64,000 nt of DNA from Xylocopilactobacillus apis (GTDB lineage Bacteria; Bacillota; Bacilli; Lactobacillales; Lactobacillaceae). A model generated the notes under the pieces. The model was not told where the DNA came from and did not search any database. It saw nothing but the letters and a program-made list of their open reading frames with translations. Each line of letters opens with the position of its first letter. Positions within the stretch are counted from its first letter, which is position 1. Position numbers and translations under genes: made by a program. The DNA lies in assembly GCF_033095965.1 (NCBI RefSeq), contig NZ_AP026801.1:124001-188000 (forward strand). Direction: 5' to 3'. This document shows, piece by piece, positions 41,513 through 49,950 of the stretch.

Positions 41513-42400
41513 TTGCGCAAAAGAGAAATCTTACCATCAAATGATTTATTATTTAAGAAACTATTTGCCTCACCCAAGAACCGTCATATCTTAATCGGCT
41601 TCATTCATGATATGATCGGTTTAAACGTTGTAGATGTAATAATCGAAAATCCATATAATATTAGAACCTTTAAAGTGACGGAAGATCAGCAGGAATTCTT
41701 AGAAACAGAGGTTGATGTATTAGCCCGGCTTGATGACGGGAGTCTGGTAACCATCGAACTGCAGGTAAGAAGAGAAGCGCATTTTATCGAACGTTCACTG
41801 CATTACCTGTCAGAGAAATATGTGTCAAATTATGCGAGAAGAGATCTAGAGAAATTAAAGGATGATATTAAAGAGGATAAATATGGGTCATTGAGACCAG
41901 TGTATGGGATCAACATCGTGTACTTTGATTTATTTAAAGAAGACAACAAAGCGTATCATCGATTTACGATGTATGATGTAAAGAATAAAATAGAGTTAAA
42001 GAATGAAGATGGCTTACCGCTGTTGAGTGTGGTATATTTTGATTTAACAAAGCCCCGAGACACGCTTGAAGGAGAGATGCCGTATTGGTACGATTATCTA
42101 AAGAGCAATAAAAAGGTCAAAGAAGCACCGGAATACCTGCAGGATGCATATAAAGTAACAAGTTATGAGAATTTAGAGATGGAGGAACGAGAGATGTTGG
42201 ATGCAGTAGAGAGAGCGAGATCAAAGCTTGATGCACAGATGTTGTATGCCGAAGAAGAAGGCAGAAAAAGAGGCGAAGAGCAAGGCGTTAAACAGACTAA
42301 AATAGATACAGCGAAAAAGATGCTAAAAATGGGAATGAAAGTTGAAGAGATCCATGCTGTCACCGATTTAAGTGTCGAAGAGATTGAAAAATTAAAGTAG
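41513..42400 (+). CDS. Rpn family recombination-promoting nuclease (PD-(D/E)XK)
   Basis: 295 residues, TTG start after GGAAGGATATATATAA. N-terminal PD-(D/E)XK fold: NDLLFKKLFASPKNRHILIGF, then catalytic Asp68 (LETEVDVLARL) and E82-x-Q84 (TIELQVRRE), then RSLHYLSEKYVSNYAR. The helical C-terminus (from about 223) is charged, with KRGEEQGVKQTKIDTAKKMLKM and VEEIHAVTDLSVEEIEKL. Rpn proteins are DNases active in antiphage defence and recombination. A ribosome site (GGAGG) and ATG within the gene start the C-terminal segment (see 42194). A duplicate of that segment follows at 42501. Confidence 0.9.
   Translation: MRKREILPSNDLLFKKLFASPKNRHILIGFIHDMIGLNVVDVIIENPYNIRTFKVTEDQQEFLETEVDVLARLDDGSLVTIELQVRREAHFIERSLHYLSEKYVSNYARRDLEKLKDDIKEDKYGSLRPVYGINIVYFDLFKEDNKAYHRFTMYDVKNKIELKNEDGLPLLSVVYFDLTKPRDTLEGEMPYWYDYLKSNKKVKEAPEYLQDAYKVTSYENLEMEEREMLDAVERARSKLDAQMLYAEEEGRKRGEEQGVKQTKIDTAKKMLKMGMKVEEIHAVTDLSVEEIEKLK
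42194..42400 (+). CDS. candidate internally started C-terminal product of the Rpn gene
   Basis: GGAGG at 42181-42185 is eight bases before the in-frame ATG at 42194 (Met228), inside the Rpn gene. Starting there gives 68 residues (MLDAVERARSKLDAQM to the shared stop). In other Rpn genes, short C-terminal proteins made from an internal start have been reported to bind and inhibit the full-length nuclease. The same ribosome site and ATG recur in the free-standing duplicate, which supports real use. Confidence 0.6.
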   Translation: MLDAVERARSKLDAQMLYAEEEGRKRGEEQGVKQTKIDTAKKMLKMGMKVEEIHAVTDLSVEEIEKLK

Positions 42401-42500
42401 CTGTTTGTTCTTTTATTAAAAGTCACGACATAACTTAAGTGACTCATAATCATATTATTTATCTGATACTTATGAGAATTTAGAGATGGAGGAACGAGAG

Positions 42501-42731
42501 ATGTTGGATGCAGTAGAGAGAGCAAGATCAAAACTGGATGCACAGATGTTGTATGCCGAAGAAGAAGGCAGAAAAAGAGGCGAACGTGAAGGTTTAGAGC
42601 AAGGACTAGAACAAGGTATTAAACAGACTAAAATAGATACAGCGAAAAAGATGCTAAAAATGGGAATGAAAGTTGAAGAGATCAGTGTAGTCACCGATTT
42701 AAGTGTCGAAGAGATTGAAAATTTAAAGTAG
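42501..42731 (+). CDS. free-standing duplicate of the Rpn C-terminal segment
   Basis: A copy of bases from about 42163 onward recurs from about 42471. It keeps GGAGG (42488-42492) and the ATG at 42501, encoding 76 residues close to the Rpn tail (MLDAVERARSKLDAQMLYAE, KQTKIDTAKKMLKMGM). It differs by an expanded repeat (EREGLEQGLEQGIKQ in place of EEQGVKQ) and ISVVTDLS in place of IHAVTDLS. The nuclease part is absent. An ATG at 42486 is also in frame. It is either a decayed second rpn gene or a dedicated antitoxin-like gene. Codon use matches the parent. Confidence 0.7.
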   Translation: MLDAVERARSKLDAQMLYAEEEGRKRGEREGLEQGLEQGIKQTKIDTAKKMLKMGMKVEEISVVTDLSVEEIENLK

Positions 42732-42801
42732 AAACATTATCTATATCTAAAAAGTTAATAAGTTTCAATTAGTTGCAAATATTACTCTATAAGATATACA
42801 A

Positions 42802-42830
42802 AGCCGAGACAAACGATCCCGGCTATTTTA
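42802..42830 (+). terminator. weak terminator-like hairpin
   Basis: AGCCG and CGGCT pair around a 13-base loop, followed by ATTTTAATT. It follows the Rpn duplicate; the T tract is poor. Confidence 0.35.
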
Positions 42831-42876
42831 ATTAAAAGGGATGATAATCTAAAATTTGGAATATTGAAATTTTATT

Positions 42877-42975
42877 TACGTTGATTTGGATAATGAAGGA
42901 CACGGGAGCAGGGAAAGAATTCCAAAGAAATATTTTGATTGGTATCGCAAAGTGATCCAAAACAATGGAATTTAA
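42877..42975 (+). pseudogene. C-terminal relic of a GH1 family 6-phospho-beta-glucosidase
   Basis: A frame between the Rpn duplicate and coaBC reads YVDLDNEGHGSRERIPKK then YFDWYRKVIQNNGI and a stop at 42973-42975. This is the C-terminus of glycoside hydrolase family 1 enzymes (IYVDLDNEG...R..K.S..WY..VI..NG). The rest of the gene is gone; only about 32 codons remain. No other gene is seen in 42732-43013. Confidence 0.8.
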
Positions 42976-43013
42976 ATGTGCGATAATGGTTCTCAGAATA
43001 AGGAGCCGTTAAA

Positions 43014-44234
43014 ATGTTAGAAGGTAAAAATATCACACTTTATGTAACGGGCAGTATTGCAGCTTATAAGGCTTTAATTCTGACCCGTTTTTTAATGAAA
43101 CGAAAAGCTAATGTTCGAGTTGTGATGACTACATCAGCTCAGAAATTTGTCACGCCCTTAAGTTTTCAAACTTTATCTAAAAATTCTGTGCTGACAGATC
43201 AAAATTCTGGATCTAATTTTTCAAAAATCGATCATATAGAGTTAGCTCAATGGACTGATTTAGCAATTATTGCACCAATAACTGCTGATTTTATCGGCAA
43301 AATTGCTAATGGATTAGCTGATGATTTTGCAAGTTCATCTTTACTTGCAACTAGTGCACCAAAAATTATTGCACCGGCAATGAATGATCAAATGTGGACA
43401 AATTCAGCAGTTCAACGAAATATAAAAATTTTACAAGATGATGGGATTAGGATCATTAACCCTGGAACTGGTTTTTTAGCCGAAGGATATGAAGGTACCG
43501 GCAGAATGGCAGAACCGGATGAGATTATCAATTCAATCGAATCAATGTTTGTAGAACACTCGATACTTGAGGGTAAAAAAGTAATTGTCACGGCAGGAGG
43601 CACGCGAGAAAGAATTGATCCAGTTCGTTTTATTGGAAACGATTCATCAGGTAAAATGGGATATTCAATTGCCAAAGCGTTTTATGAACTAGGAGCAGAT
43701 GTTACTTTAATTAGTGGGCCGACTAAGTTGGATCCGCTCGTCGGGATTAATATAGTACCAGTTACGAATGTTAAACAATTAAAAGAAGAAGTAGAGTTAG
43801 GATTTAAAAGTTGCGATATATTGGTGATGGCTGCAGCAGTTGCTGATTTTAAGCCAGTTAAAACTTCCAAGCAAAAAATCAAGAAAGATCCAAGAAATGA
43901 TCTTTGGGAAATTAAATTAGAAAAAACTCCAGATATTTTAAAATCAATTGCTAAAATAAAATCAACCAACCAAATTATTGTTGGTTTTGCAGCGGAAACT
44001 GAAAACATAATCATTAATGCGACTAAAAAATTAATGGATAAAAGTTTAGATTTAGTAGTGGCAAATGATGTGTCAAAACCAGGAGTTGGATTTAATGGGG
44101 ATACCAATCAAGTAACCTTTATCACAAAAGATTCAAAGCCAGAAACAACGGCATTATTGTCCAAAAAAGAAATTGCCGAATTAGTAGTTAAGCGGGTAGA
44201 AAATTTAATGAACGACAGGAAAAGTTCAAAATAA
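43014..44234 (+). CDS. coaBC: bifunctional phosphopantothenoylcysteine decarboxylase/synthetase
   Basis: 406 residues. CoaC half (1-185): VTGSIAAYKAL, FMN-site IDHIELAQWTDL with the catalytic His, ANGLADDFASS and IIAPAMNDQMW. CoaB half: VTAGGTRERIDPVRFIGNDSSGKMG, the Cys-free synthetase site AAAVADFKPVK, VGFAAETEN and DLVVANDVS. It joins Cys to phosphopantothenate with CTP and decarboxylates the product in coenzyme A synthesis. Single gene with AAGGAG before the ATG. Confidence 0.95.
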   Translation: MLEGKNITLYVTGSIAAYKALILTRFLMKRKANVRVVMTTSAQKFVTPLSFQTLSKNSVLTDQNSGSNFSKIDHIELAQWTDLAIIAPITADFIGKIANGLADDFASSSLLATSAPKIIAPAMNDQMWTNSAVQRNIKILQDDGIRIINPGTGFLAEGYEGTGRMAEPDEIINSIESMFVEHSILEGKKVIVTAGGTRERIDPVRFIGNDSSGKMGYSIAKAFYELGADVTLISGPTKLDPLVGINIVPVTNVKQLKEEVELGFKSCDILVMAAAVADFKPVKTSKQKIKKDPRNDLWEIKLEKTPDILKSIAKIKSTNQIIVGFAAETENIIINATKKLMDKSLDLVVANDVSKPGVGFNGDTNQVTFITKDSKPETTALLSKKEIAELVVKRVENLMNDRKSSK

Positions 44235-44247
44235 TAAAATTGAATGA

Positions 44248-44976
44248 TTAAGCACAATACTTATAACTATAATAATTGACACTAAATAATTGATTGTCGA
44301 TTGTTCGATATCCATCTTTAGTCAAATAATTAGGCAAAAGTGCAGTGGCTTGACCATCTAAAACTAACTGTGAGATGTTCTCTAAAGAATCAATTTCGAC
44401 CAAGCGTGCTGGGTCCTCGATTAATTGAATCGTGAGTTTTCGAAGTGGGCATAAATGATCGCTGTTAATTAAGACTGGTAAGTCATTAATGTTTTCTTTG
44501 CCCGAAAGAAAACTGACAGGAAGGTCTTCGGTCGCAACCAATTTAAAATCATTTCGGTTTAACTTGTTGAAGGTAACAACATAATCGTAATGATTTTTGT
44601 TTAATTCAGAGGCGATTTTGCTGGTCTTTTTGCAGGTAATTTTAGTTGAAACAATCGAGAATTCTTGGTCATCAACGACGAGGCACTTAAATAAAAGCTC
44701 TGACGTTAGTAATTCTGGTATTTTTTTGGAAAAAGAATTTTTTAATTCGTCAAATTGGGACAAGGTTTGACGTACAAAAGAGTAAAACTTCTCTCCATTT
44801 TCAGTCGCCGAGACGCCATTATAACTGCGAACAAAAAAGCTTGTATTGCATTCATTTTCAAGGGCATGCAGCCGAGCAGTTAAATTAGATTGGGTATATC
44901 CCAATTCTTTTGCAGCTTTGTTAATTGTTTTTTTCTCATAAATAGTCTTGAAGACGATTAGATCGTTAAAGTTCAT
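44248..44976 (-). CDS. LysR family transcriptional regulator
   Basis: 242 residues. HTH: FKTIYEKKTINKAAKELGYTQSNLTARLHALENECNTSFFVR. The effector part is short (about 150 residues against about 200 usual) and lacks one of the two subdomain halves, so it is a compact or degenerate member. It diverges from the DUF4865 gene at 45086, a recurrent pairing in which the LysR protein controls that gene. Ends 14 bases from coaBC, convergent. Confidence 0.86.
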   Translation of the reverse strand: MNFNDLIVFKTIYEKKTINKAAKELGYTQSNLTARLHALENECNTSFFVRSYNGVSATENGEKFYSFVRQTLSQFDELKNSFSKKIPELLTSELLFKCLVVDDQEFSIVSTKITCKKTSKIASELNKNHYDYVVTFNKLNRNDFKLVATEDLPVSFLSGKENINDLPVLINSDHLCPLRKLTIQLIEDPARLVEIDSLENISQLVLDGQATALLPNYLTKDGYRTIDNQLFSVNYYSYKYCA

Positions 44977-45085
44977 TTGTGACCTGCCTTATCATTAATA
45001 GTGATAAGCATATCACAAACTAGGATTATGCTATAGGTGCACGCGAATCTATACTAGCTTCATACCAAACAAAGGAGAACAACAA

Positions 45086-45613
45086 ATGCAAGCAATGCAA
45101 TATAAAGTGGGATTACCCGCTGACTACGACATGGAAATTATTAGGAATCGCATCCGCAACAATGGAAATAAGACAGATGGATTTACTGATCTGCTTTTCA
45201 AGGCATATTTAATAAATGACAAATCTGCAGGAGATCTCGAAAACAGCTACTCACCACTATATGTTTGGAAACAGACTGAGGGAATGACTAAATTCATTTT
45301 TGACGGCTTCTTCGACAACATCATCGGATCATTTGGTTGGCAAAATATTGAAATTGGAGTAACTCAAACGGTTAATTTAAGCGAATCATTTCCCAAGAGT
45401 AAATATATTCTTGAAGAATATCACGATATTACAGAAGCTGCATCATTGAATGGATTTGAATTCAAGTCTGAAAGCTATGATGATCTGCTTGGTCAAGTAA
45501 CGATCTATAATCCAGATAAATGGAAATACGTAACCTTCTCATTTTTTGGAAATCGACCTCAAAACACCGATAAAAAAATATATACAATTTTACATTTGTC
45601 ATTAGACAAATAA
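45086..45613 (+). CDS. DUF4865 family protein
   Basis: 175 residues. Opens MQAMQYKVGLPADYDMEIIRNRI, then GFTDLLFKAYL, SYSPLYVWKQTEGMTKFIFDGFFDNII and a GWQNIEI block, the DUF4865 pattern. The family is usually next to a LysR regulator; a role in small-molecule detoxification or flavin-linked monooxygenase-like (ABM) chemistry is guessed from that, not shown. The divergent gap with the LysR gene (44977-45085) likely holds the operator (a GTGATAAGCATATCAC dyad-like run at 45001-45016). Confidence 0.75.
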   Translation: MQAMQYKVGLPADYDMEIIRNRIRNNGNKTDGFTDLLFKAYLINDKSAGDLENSYSPLYVWKQTEGMTKFIFDGFFDNIIGSFGWQNIEIGVTQTVNLSESFPKSKYILEEYHDITEAASLNGFEFKSESYDDLLGQVTIYNPDKWKYVTFSFFGNRPQNTDKKIYTILHLSLDK

Positions 45614-45618
45614 TTTAA

Positions 45619-45645
45619 AAAGCTGACGAATTAGTCAGTTTTTTG
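45619..45645 (+). terminator. intrinsic terminator of the DUF4865 gene
   Basis: AAGCTGAC-GAATTA-GTCAGTT then TTTTT, with one weak pair. Confidence 0.75.
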
Positions 45646-45680
45646 TTTATAACGAATTATTTTTCCTTGAATCAAAGCAA

Positions 45681-45694
45681 TGAAAGCGCTACTA
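45681..45694 (+). promoter_or_regulatory. cre (CcpA) site before the GH84 gene
   Basis: TGAAAGCGCTACTA matches the cre consensus at 13 of 14 positions. A weaker core match (AAGCGTTTGCA) lies at 45714-45724. Carbon-catabolite control of the secreted glycosidase is likely. Confidence 0.6.
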
Positions 45695-45742
45695 TTGTCT
45701 TGGGTAAGACCGAAGCGTTTGCAGAGGTAAATTAAAAATTAT

Positions 45743-45785
45743 GGATATTTTCTGTTTTCACCAAACAACAAATCAGAAAATATCC
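45743..45785 (+). promoter_or_regulatory. 12-bp inverted repeat in the GH84 leader
   Basis: GGATATTTTCTG (45743-45754) and CAGAAAATATCC (45774-45785) are perfectly complementary with a 19-base A/C-rich loop. The repeat ends 11 bases before AGGAGG of the GH84 gene. It could be a repressor site or an RNA hairpin that affects translation or stability. No full T tract follows. Confidence 0.55.
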
Positions 45786-45808
45786 TATTTTATTAGGAGG
45801 AGAAAATT

Positions 45809-48800
45809 ATGAGAAAAAGGAAACAAATGTCAGTATTTGTTTTAGGTGGATCGTTAATTTTGCTGGGGTCTAGTGCAATACCTTCGATTGTGTCGTTTGC
45901 AAATACTCCAGTTACAGTTAAAGCGGCTGATACTTCACCCATCAATATCGTTAAATCAAAAAATGTAGACGCATCTACTAGTGATTTAATTGACCAAGCT
46001 GTTAAATTGTTAGGAACAAGTAATCAGGTTGATCAGATTATTGCAGGAGTTGCGGGTGATTCGGAATCTGACACGGCAGCCAAAACACTAGGTGCAAAAG
46101 ATGCTGGTGCGTTAAAAGCAAATGGATTTTTGGTTAAGTCAGGTCAAATTGATGGTAAAAAGACAATTGTCTTAGAAGGAAAAGATGCAACGGGTTTGTT
46201 TTATGCAGTTCATCAATTAGTGAATTTAATTCAGAAAAAGGCAGATTTAACCAAATCTGACGTTTATGATTCACCTAAAATGCCAATTCGAGGAGTGATT
46301 GAAGGATTTTATGGTGCTCCATGGTCTGATCAAGCTCGTAAAGATCTTTTTGCTTTTATGGCAGAACATCGCTTAAACACGTACATTTATACTCCAAAAG
46401 ATGATACTTATCTGCGAAAAAATTGGCGCGATTTATATCCAGCCGATAAGTTAGCTGAACTTAAATCTCTTGTCAAATCAGCTAATGATAATCATGTTAG
46501 TTTTGCTTTTGCATTGTCGCCTGGAAATGATATTACTTATTCAAAACAAGCAGATTATGACGCAACAGTTGCTAAATTTGATCAATTACGCTCAATTGGA
46601 GTCAGTCAATTTTATATCGCATTAGATGATATTCCAACTAAACTTAATGAAGCCGATCAGGCGGTTTATAAAAACCACGCAACTCCTAGTTATCCAGATA
46701 ACAAATGGAGTGCGCTGGCAGACGCTCAAGCAGCATATTTAAATAAGATCCAAAAGGATTATGTGAAAGCTAATAAATTGCCTGACCTTTGGTTAGTACC
46801 GACTAATTATAACGGCTCTGCCCAAGATCCTTTTAAAGAAGCTCAAGGGATTGCTTTAGATAAAGATATCCGGATGCAATGGACAGGAGAAGGGGTATTT
46901 TCGGCTAATATCACTTCTGATTCAATCAGTAAGGCAAAAGCAAGCTATCATTCAGATCATATGTTTATTTGGGACAATTTCCCAGTTAATGACTCGAATC
47001 AAGATCGCCTTTTTCTAAACCCGGTTGAGGGAAGACAAAATAACCTTGACACAGTAACTGATGGGATTACGGCTAATCCAATGATCCAGCCATATGCTTC
47101 TTGGATTGCAATTGCCGGATTTGGTGATTATTTGTGGAATCCAGAAAATTATAATGCTCAAACTGCCCAGAAAAATGTTTTAGCTGAAATTGCTGGTTCA
47201 GATCAAAAAGCGGCGGAAGCTTTAAATGCTTTTGTCGATTTAAATCAGTATTGGAATTATGCTGCACCAGAAAATACGCGCCATGCACCAGAACTTGCAG
47301 CATTAATCAAAGATTTTGAGTCTGATAAACCAAATAAAGGGGAATACTTAAAGGCAGAAGAAAGATTAACCAACCGTTTAGACTTAATCGAAAACGGCGA
47401 AACTTTGATGCAGAATATTGATGTCAAAGGTTTTTATAATGATGCTCTTCCTTGGATTAAAGCAGCCTCTCACTGGGCAAAAGCAGATAAAGCAGCAATT
47501 ATGTTGATGGGTATTTCGAAATATGGTAATGCCGGCGATGATTTAATTACCAAAACTATTCAGACAATGAAAGATGAAAAATCTTTGGCACAGACCAAAC
47601 TATTGCCAGATAGTCGGACCGGGAAACCTGATTTAACAATAACTCCGACTGTTGGTGATGGTGCTTTTGATTCACTAATTGACGATGCTTATAAAGCTTT
47701 TGGTCAAGCGTCAGAACTAATCCCTCTAACCGATGATGCTCAATTAATCGCTGATCCAACGCCTTCTGTTGCAACAACAATGGGCGTTTATGGAGATAAT
47801 GCAGTTGCCAAAATGGCAGATGGTAAGTTAGATACCAGATATTGGAGCAATGATAGTGTTAAAAAAGGTCAGTATGTTGAGCTGACTTTAAAGGAAGAAA
47901 GCAACGTTCAGCGCATTATTTTAAGACAAGGAGCTGATGACCAGGTAGATAGTGGTGATGTTTTTGTTGGAGCCCATGCAGAGGTATCAACTGATAATAA
48001 AACATGGACCAATGTCGGTACAGTTTCATCTAATGGACATTTCCAGCTTGATTTAGCTCAGCCGGTTAAAGCAAAATATGTCCGAATCGTTGCTGATCAA
48101 GATACCAGCAACTGGCTGCAAATCCGAGAATTTTCAGTTTATCATAATTCAGGCCTTTATAGCACTAATATTGAGAGCACTGGCAGTAATACTTTACAAT
48201 CGGTGTTTGATGGGTCGCTAAAAACGGAGTTCATTGGCAAACTGAAAGATAATTCACAATCTGGTATTATCCAGCAAACAACAAAAACACCAGCTAATAA
48301 CATCGGTAGTGCAGTTTTAGTTGGTAAAGTAAAAGGAAAAGTTTTTGTTCACACTAATAATTCTTGGAAAAAGTTAGGATCAATTAATGATGATAATTAT
48401 ATCCATAGTTTTAATACCAATGCTTCCAAAATTGATGGACTCCGTCTAGTAGTAGATCCCGGATCCGCAATTGATATTCATGATTTCAGCTTAAGTTCAG
48501 AAAATCGACTTCATTTAGTAGATGTCAAAGATGTCGCAACTATTAGATATGTTAAAGGATATAAAATTAATGTTTGGGCTGACCCTTATGGTCAAAAATT
48601 TACTGGTAAGCGTCTAGCAGACGGCACTAGCTGGAAAGTTGGATATAAGGTAATAGTAGATGGCGCTAAGACATTTTATAATATTGGCAAGGATCAGTGG
48701 ATTTCTGCTGATTATGCTGTCTTAAGTCACGAGACAAAGCAAGTTAAATTTTCTGGCTTAGGTATTGTTAAGTATCGACCGCGTTATGGAATTAATGTTT

Positions 48801-48955
48801 GGTCTGATCCGGCGGGTAAACACTTCACTGGTAAACGTCTGATGAATGGAACAAAATGGAAAGTAACAGCTAAAGCTTATACTGGTAAAAAAACCTTCTA
48901 TCAAGTAGGTAAGAATCAGTGGGTAGATAGTGAATATTTTAATATTATCAAGTAA
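45809..48955 (+). CDS. secreted GH84 beta-N-acetylglucosaminidase with CBM32 and SLAP repeats
   Basis: 1048 residues. Signal peptide (to about 40), GH20b-like N-domain (to about 150), GH84 catalytic barrel (about 155-450; RGVIEGFYGAPWSDQARKDL and the catalytic pair D273-D274 in FYIALDDIPTK), a helical linker, an F5/8-C (CBM32) domain near 655-775, then two C-terminal SLAP repeats at about 911-975 and 987-1045 (INVWADPYG...KDQWISADY; INVWSDPAG...KNQWVDSEY). It should remove terminal GlcNAc from host glycans or hyaluronan-type chains outside the cell, held on the wall by SLAP. No LPxTG. Confidence 0.92.
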   Translation: MRKRKQMSVFVLGGSLILLGSSAIPSIVSFANTPVTVKAADTSPINIVKSKNVDASTSDLIDQAVKLLGTSNQVDQIIAGVAGDSESDTAAKTLGAKDAGALKANGFLVKSGQIDGKKTIVLEGKDATGLFYAVHQLVNLIQKKADLTKSDVYDSPKMPIRGVIEGFYGAPWSDQARKDLFAFMAEHRLNTYIYTPKDDTYLRKNWRDLYPADKLAELKSLVKSANDNHVSFAFALSPGNDITYSKQADYDATVAKFDQLRSIGVSQFYIALDDIPTKLNEADQAVYKNHATPSYPDNKWSALADAQAAYLNKIQKDYVKANKLPDLWLVPTNYNGSAQDPFKEAQGIALDKDIRMQWTGEGVFSANITSDSISKAKASYHSDHMFIWDNFPVNDSNQDRLFLNPVEGRQNNLDTVTDGITANPMIQPYASWIAIAGFGDYLWNPENYNAQTAQKNVLAEIAGSDQKAAEALNAFVDLNQYWNYAAPENTRHAPELAALIKDFESDKPNKGEYLKAEERLTNRLDLIENGETLMQNIDVKGFYNDALPWIKAASHWAKADKAAIMLMGISKYGNAGDDLITKTIQTMKDEKSLAQTKLLPDSRTGKPDLTITPTVGDGAFDSLIDDAYKAFGQASELIPLTDDAQLIADPTPSVATTMGVYGDNAVAKMADGKLDTRYWSNDSVKKGQYVELTLKEESNVQRIILRQGADDQVDSGDVFVGAHAEVSTDNKTWTNVGTVSSNGHFQLDLAQPVKAKYVRIVADQDTSNWLQIREFSVYHNSGLYSTNIESTGSNTLQSVFDGSLKTEFIGKLKDNSQSGIIQQTTKTPANNIGSAVLVGKVKGKVFVHTNNSWKKLGSINDDNYIHSFNTNASKIDGLRLVVDPGSAIDIHDFSLSSENRLHLVDVKDVATIRYVKGYKINVWADPYGQKFTGKRLADGTSWKVGYKVIVDGAKTFYNIGKDQWISADYAVLSHETKQVKFSGLGIVKYRPRYGINVWSDPAGKHFTGKRLMNGTKWKVTAKAYTGKKTFYQVGKNQWVDSEYFNIIK

Positions 48956-48964
48956 TTAAAAATT

Positions 48965-48989
48965 GCGACCTAGCTAGGTTGCTTTTTTT
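48965..48989 (+). terminator. intrinsic terminator of the GH84 gene
   Basis: GCGACCTAGCTAGGTTGC (near-perfect palindrome) then seven T. Confidence 0.85.
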
Positions 48990-49061
48990 ATAAAAAATAC
49001 TTTTTGCGTACTTATATTATAGAGGGTAAAAATTCTCAATATTGATTTATAGGAGGCTCTT

Positions 49062-49895
49062 TTGAATAAGCGCAAATTGATGTTAAAAAACGACTTTATT
49101 TTTTGGAAAGCTTTTGGAAAGATAGAAAATAAAGAGATTCTTACAAATTTTATTCAGGATTTAACCGGTGAGAAAGTAGAAAATTTAGTTTATCATGAAC
49201 AAAATTTTGCACCAAATGCTTATCAACCGGATCAAATTACTGAAGAGATGATTAAAAAGCAACCGGAACTCAAAGCTAGTACCGTTGAGATTGCGGCAAA
49301 TATTAATCAAGGCACCATGGTTACAGTTGAAAAGCAAGATTATGATTTCCACTATAATGCTGAGCGAGATTTTTATTACTTGTCGAAGTCATTAAAAATG
49401 AATAATTCTGATATTATTGATGATTGGAATTGTTCGCTCAGACCAATAATTGGCATCTACATTTTAGATTTTAATCAATTTACTGAAGATGAAAATGCAA
49501 TCCATACCGTTTCTTTAATGGATCGAAATCTTAAGCAGGAATTTGGATTAGTAAAACAAATATTTTTTGAACTGAATAAGCCAAACATAAATGTTGATAG
49601 TTTGGAGAGACAAATAGCGCTTAAAGATTGGCAGACGTTACTCAAAAATAATCCGATCAATCAAAATGCAAGGGATTATATCCAAAAAACTCAAAGTATA
49701 GCGGATTACAATAATTTAACGACGAAGGAGAAAAAAGTGGTGGATATATTAGAAAAAGCAAAAGCAGATTATGAGGCACAATTAAGTGCTCAGCATATAA
49801 AAGGCAAAAAAGAAGTTGCGCAAAAATTATTAAAATTAGGGGTTGATCCCAAGATTATTATTGACGCAACCGGTTTGAAGAAAGAAGAACTTTAA
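49062..49895 (+). CDS. Rpn family nuclease-like protein, divergent copy
   Basis: 277 residues, TTG start after AGGAGG. Fold resembles the 41513 Rpn protein: NDFIFWKAFGKIENKEILTNF, then STVEIAANINQ (Glu76 where Asp is expected) and VTVEKQ (E90-x-Q92), DFYYLSKSLKM, RPIIGIYILDF. The Asp-to-Glu change may lower or alter activity. A C-terminal charged helix (from about 226) contains VVDILEKAKADYEAQL and KGKKEVAQKLLKLGVD. An internal ribosome site precedes this segment (see 49737). It is a single gene with a strong terminator. Confidence 0.75.
   Translation: MNKRKLMLKNDFIFWKAFGKIENKEILTNFIQDLTGEKVENLVYHEQNFAPNAYQPDQITEEMIKKQPELKASTVEIAANINQGTMVTVEKQDYDFHYNAERDFYYLSKSLKMNNSDIIDDWNCSLRPIIGIYILDFNQFTEDENAIHTVSLMDRNLKQEFGLVKQIFFELNKPNINVDSLERQIALKDWQTLLKNNPINQNARDYIQKTQSIADYNNLTTKEKKVVDILEKAKADYEAQLSAQHIKGKKEVAQKLLKLGVDPKIIIDATGLKKEEL
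49737..49895 (+). CDS. candidate internally started C-terminal product of the second Rpn gene
   Basis: AAGGAG at 49725-49730 is six bases before an in-frame GTG at 49737 (codon 226), followed by a second GTG. Translation from here gives 52 residues beginning at the same structural point as Met228 of the 41513 gene (LDAVERARS against VDILEKAKA). Shared position in two divergent genes argues for a real internal start. Confidence 0.5.
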   Translation: MVDILEKAKADYEAQLSAQHIKGKKEVAQKLLKLGVDPKIIIDATGLKKEEL

Positions 49896-49903
49896 TTAAA
49901 CAC

Positions 49904-49940
49904 AAAAAAGGCGATCCCGAAACTAAGGATCGCCTTTTTA
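49904..49940. terminator. strong bidirectional terminator
   Basis: AAAAAAGGCGATCC and GGATCGCCTTTTTTA pair across a 9-base loop; serves the Rpn gene and the convergent ABC exporter operon. Confidence 0.9.
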
Positions 49941-49950
49941 AGAGCTAAAT

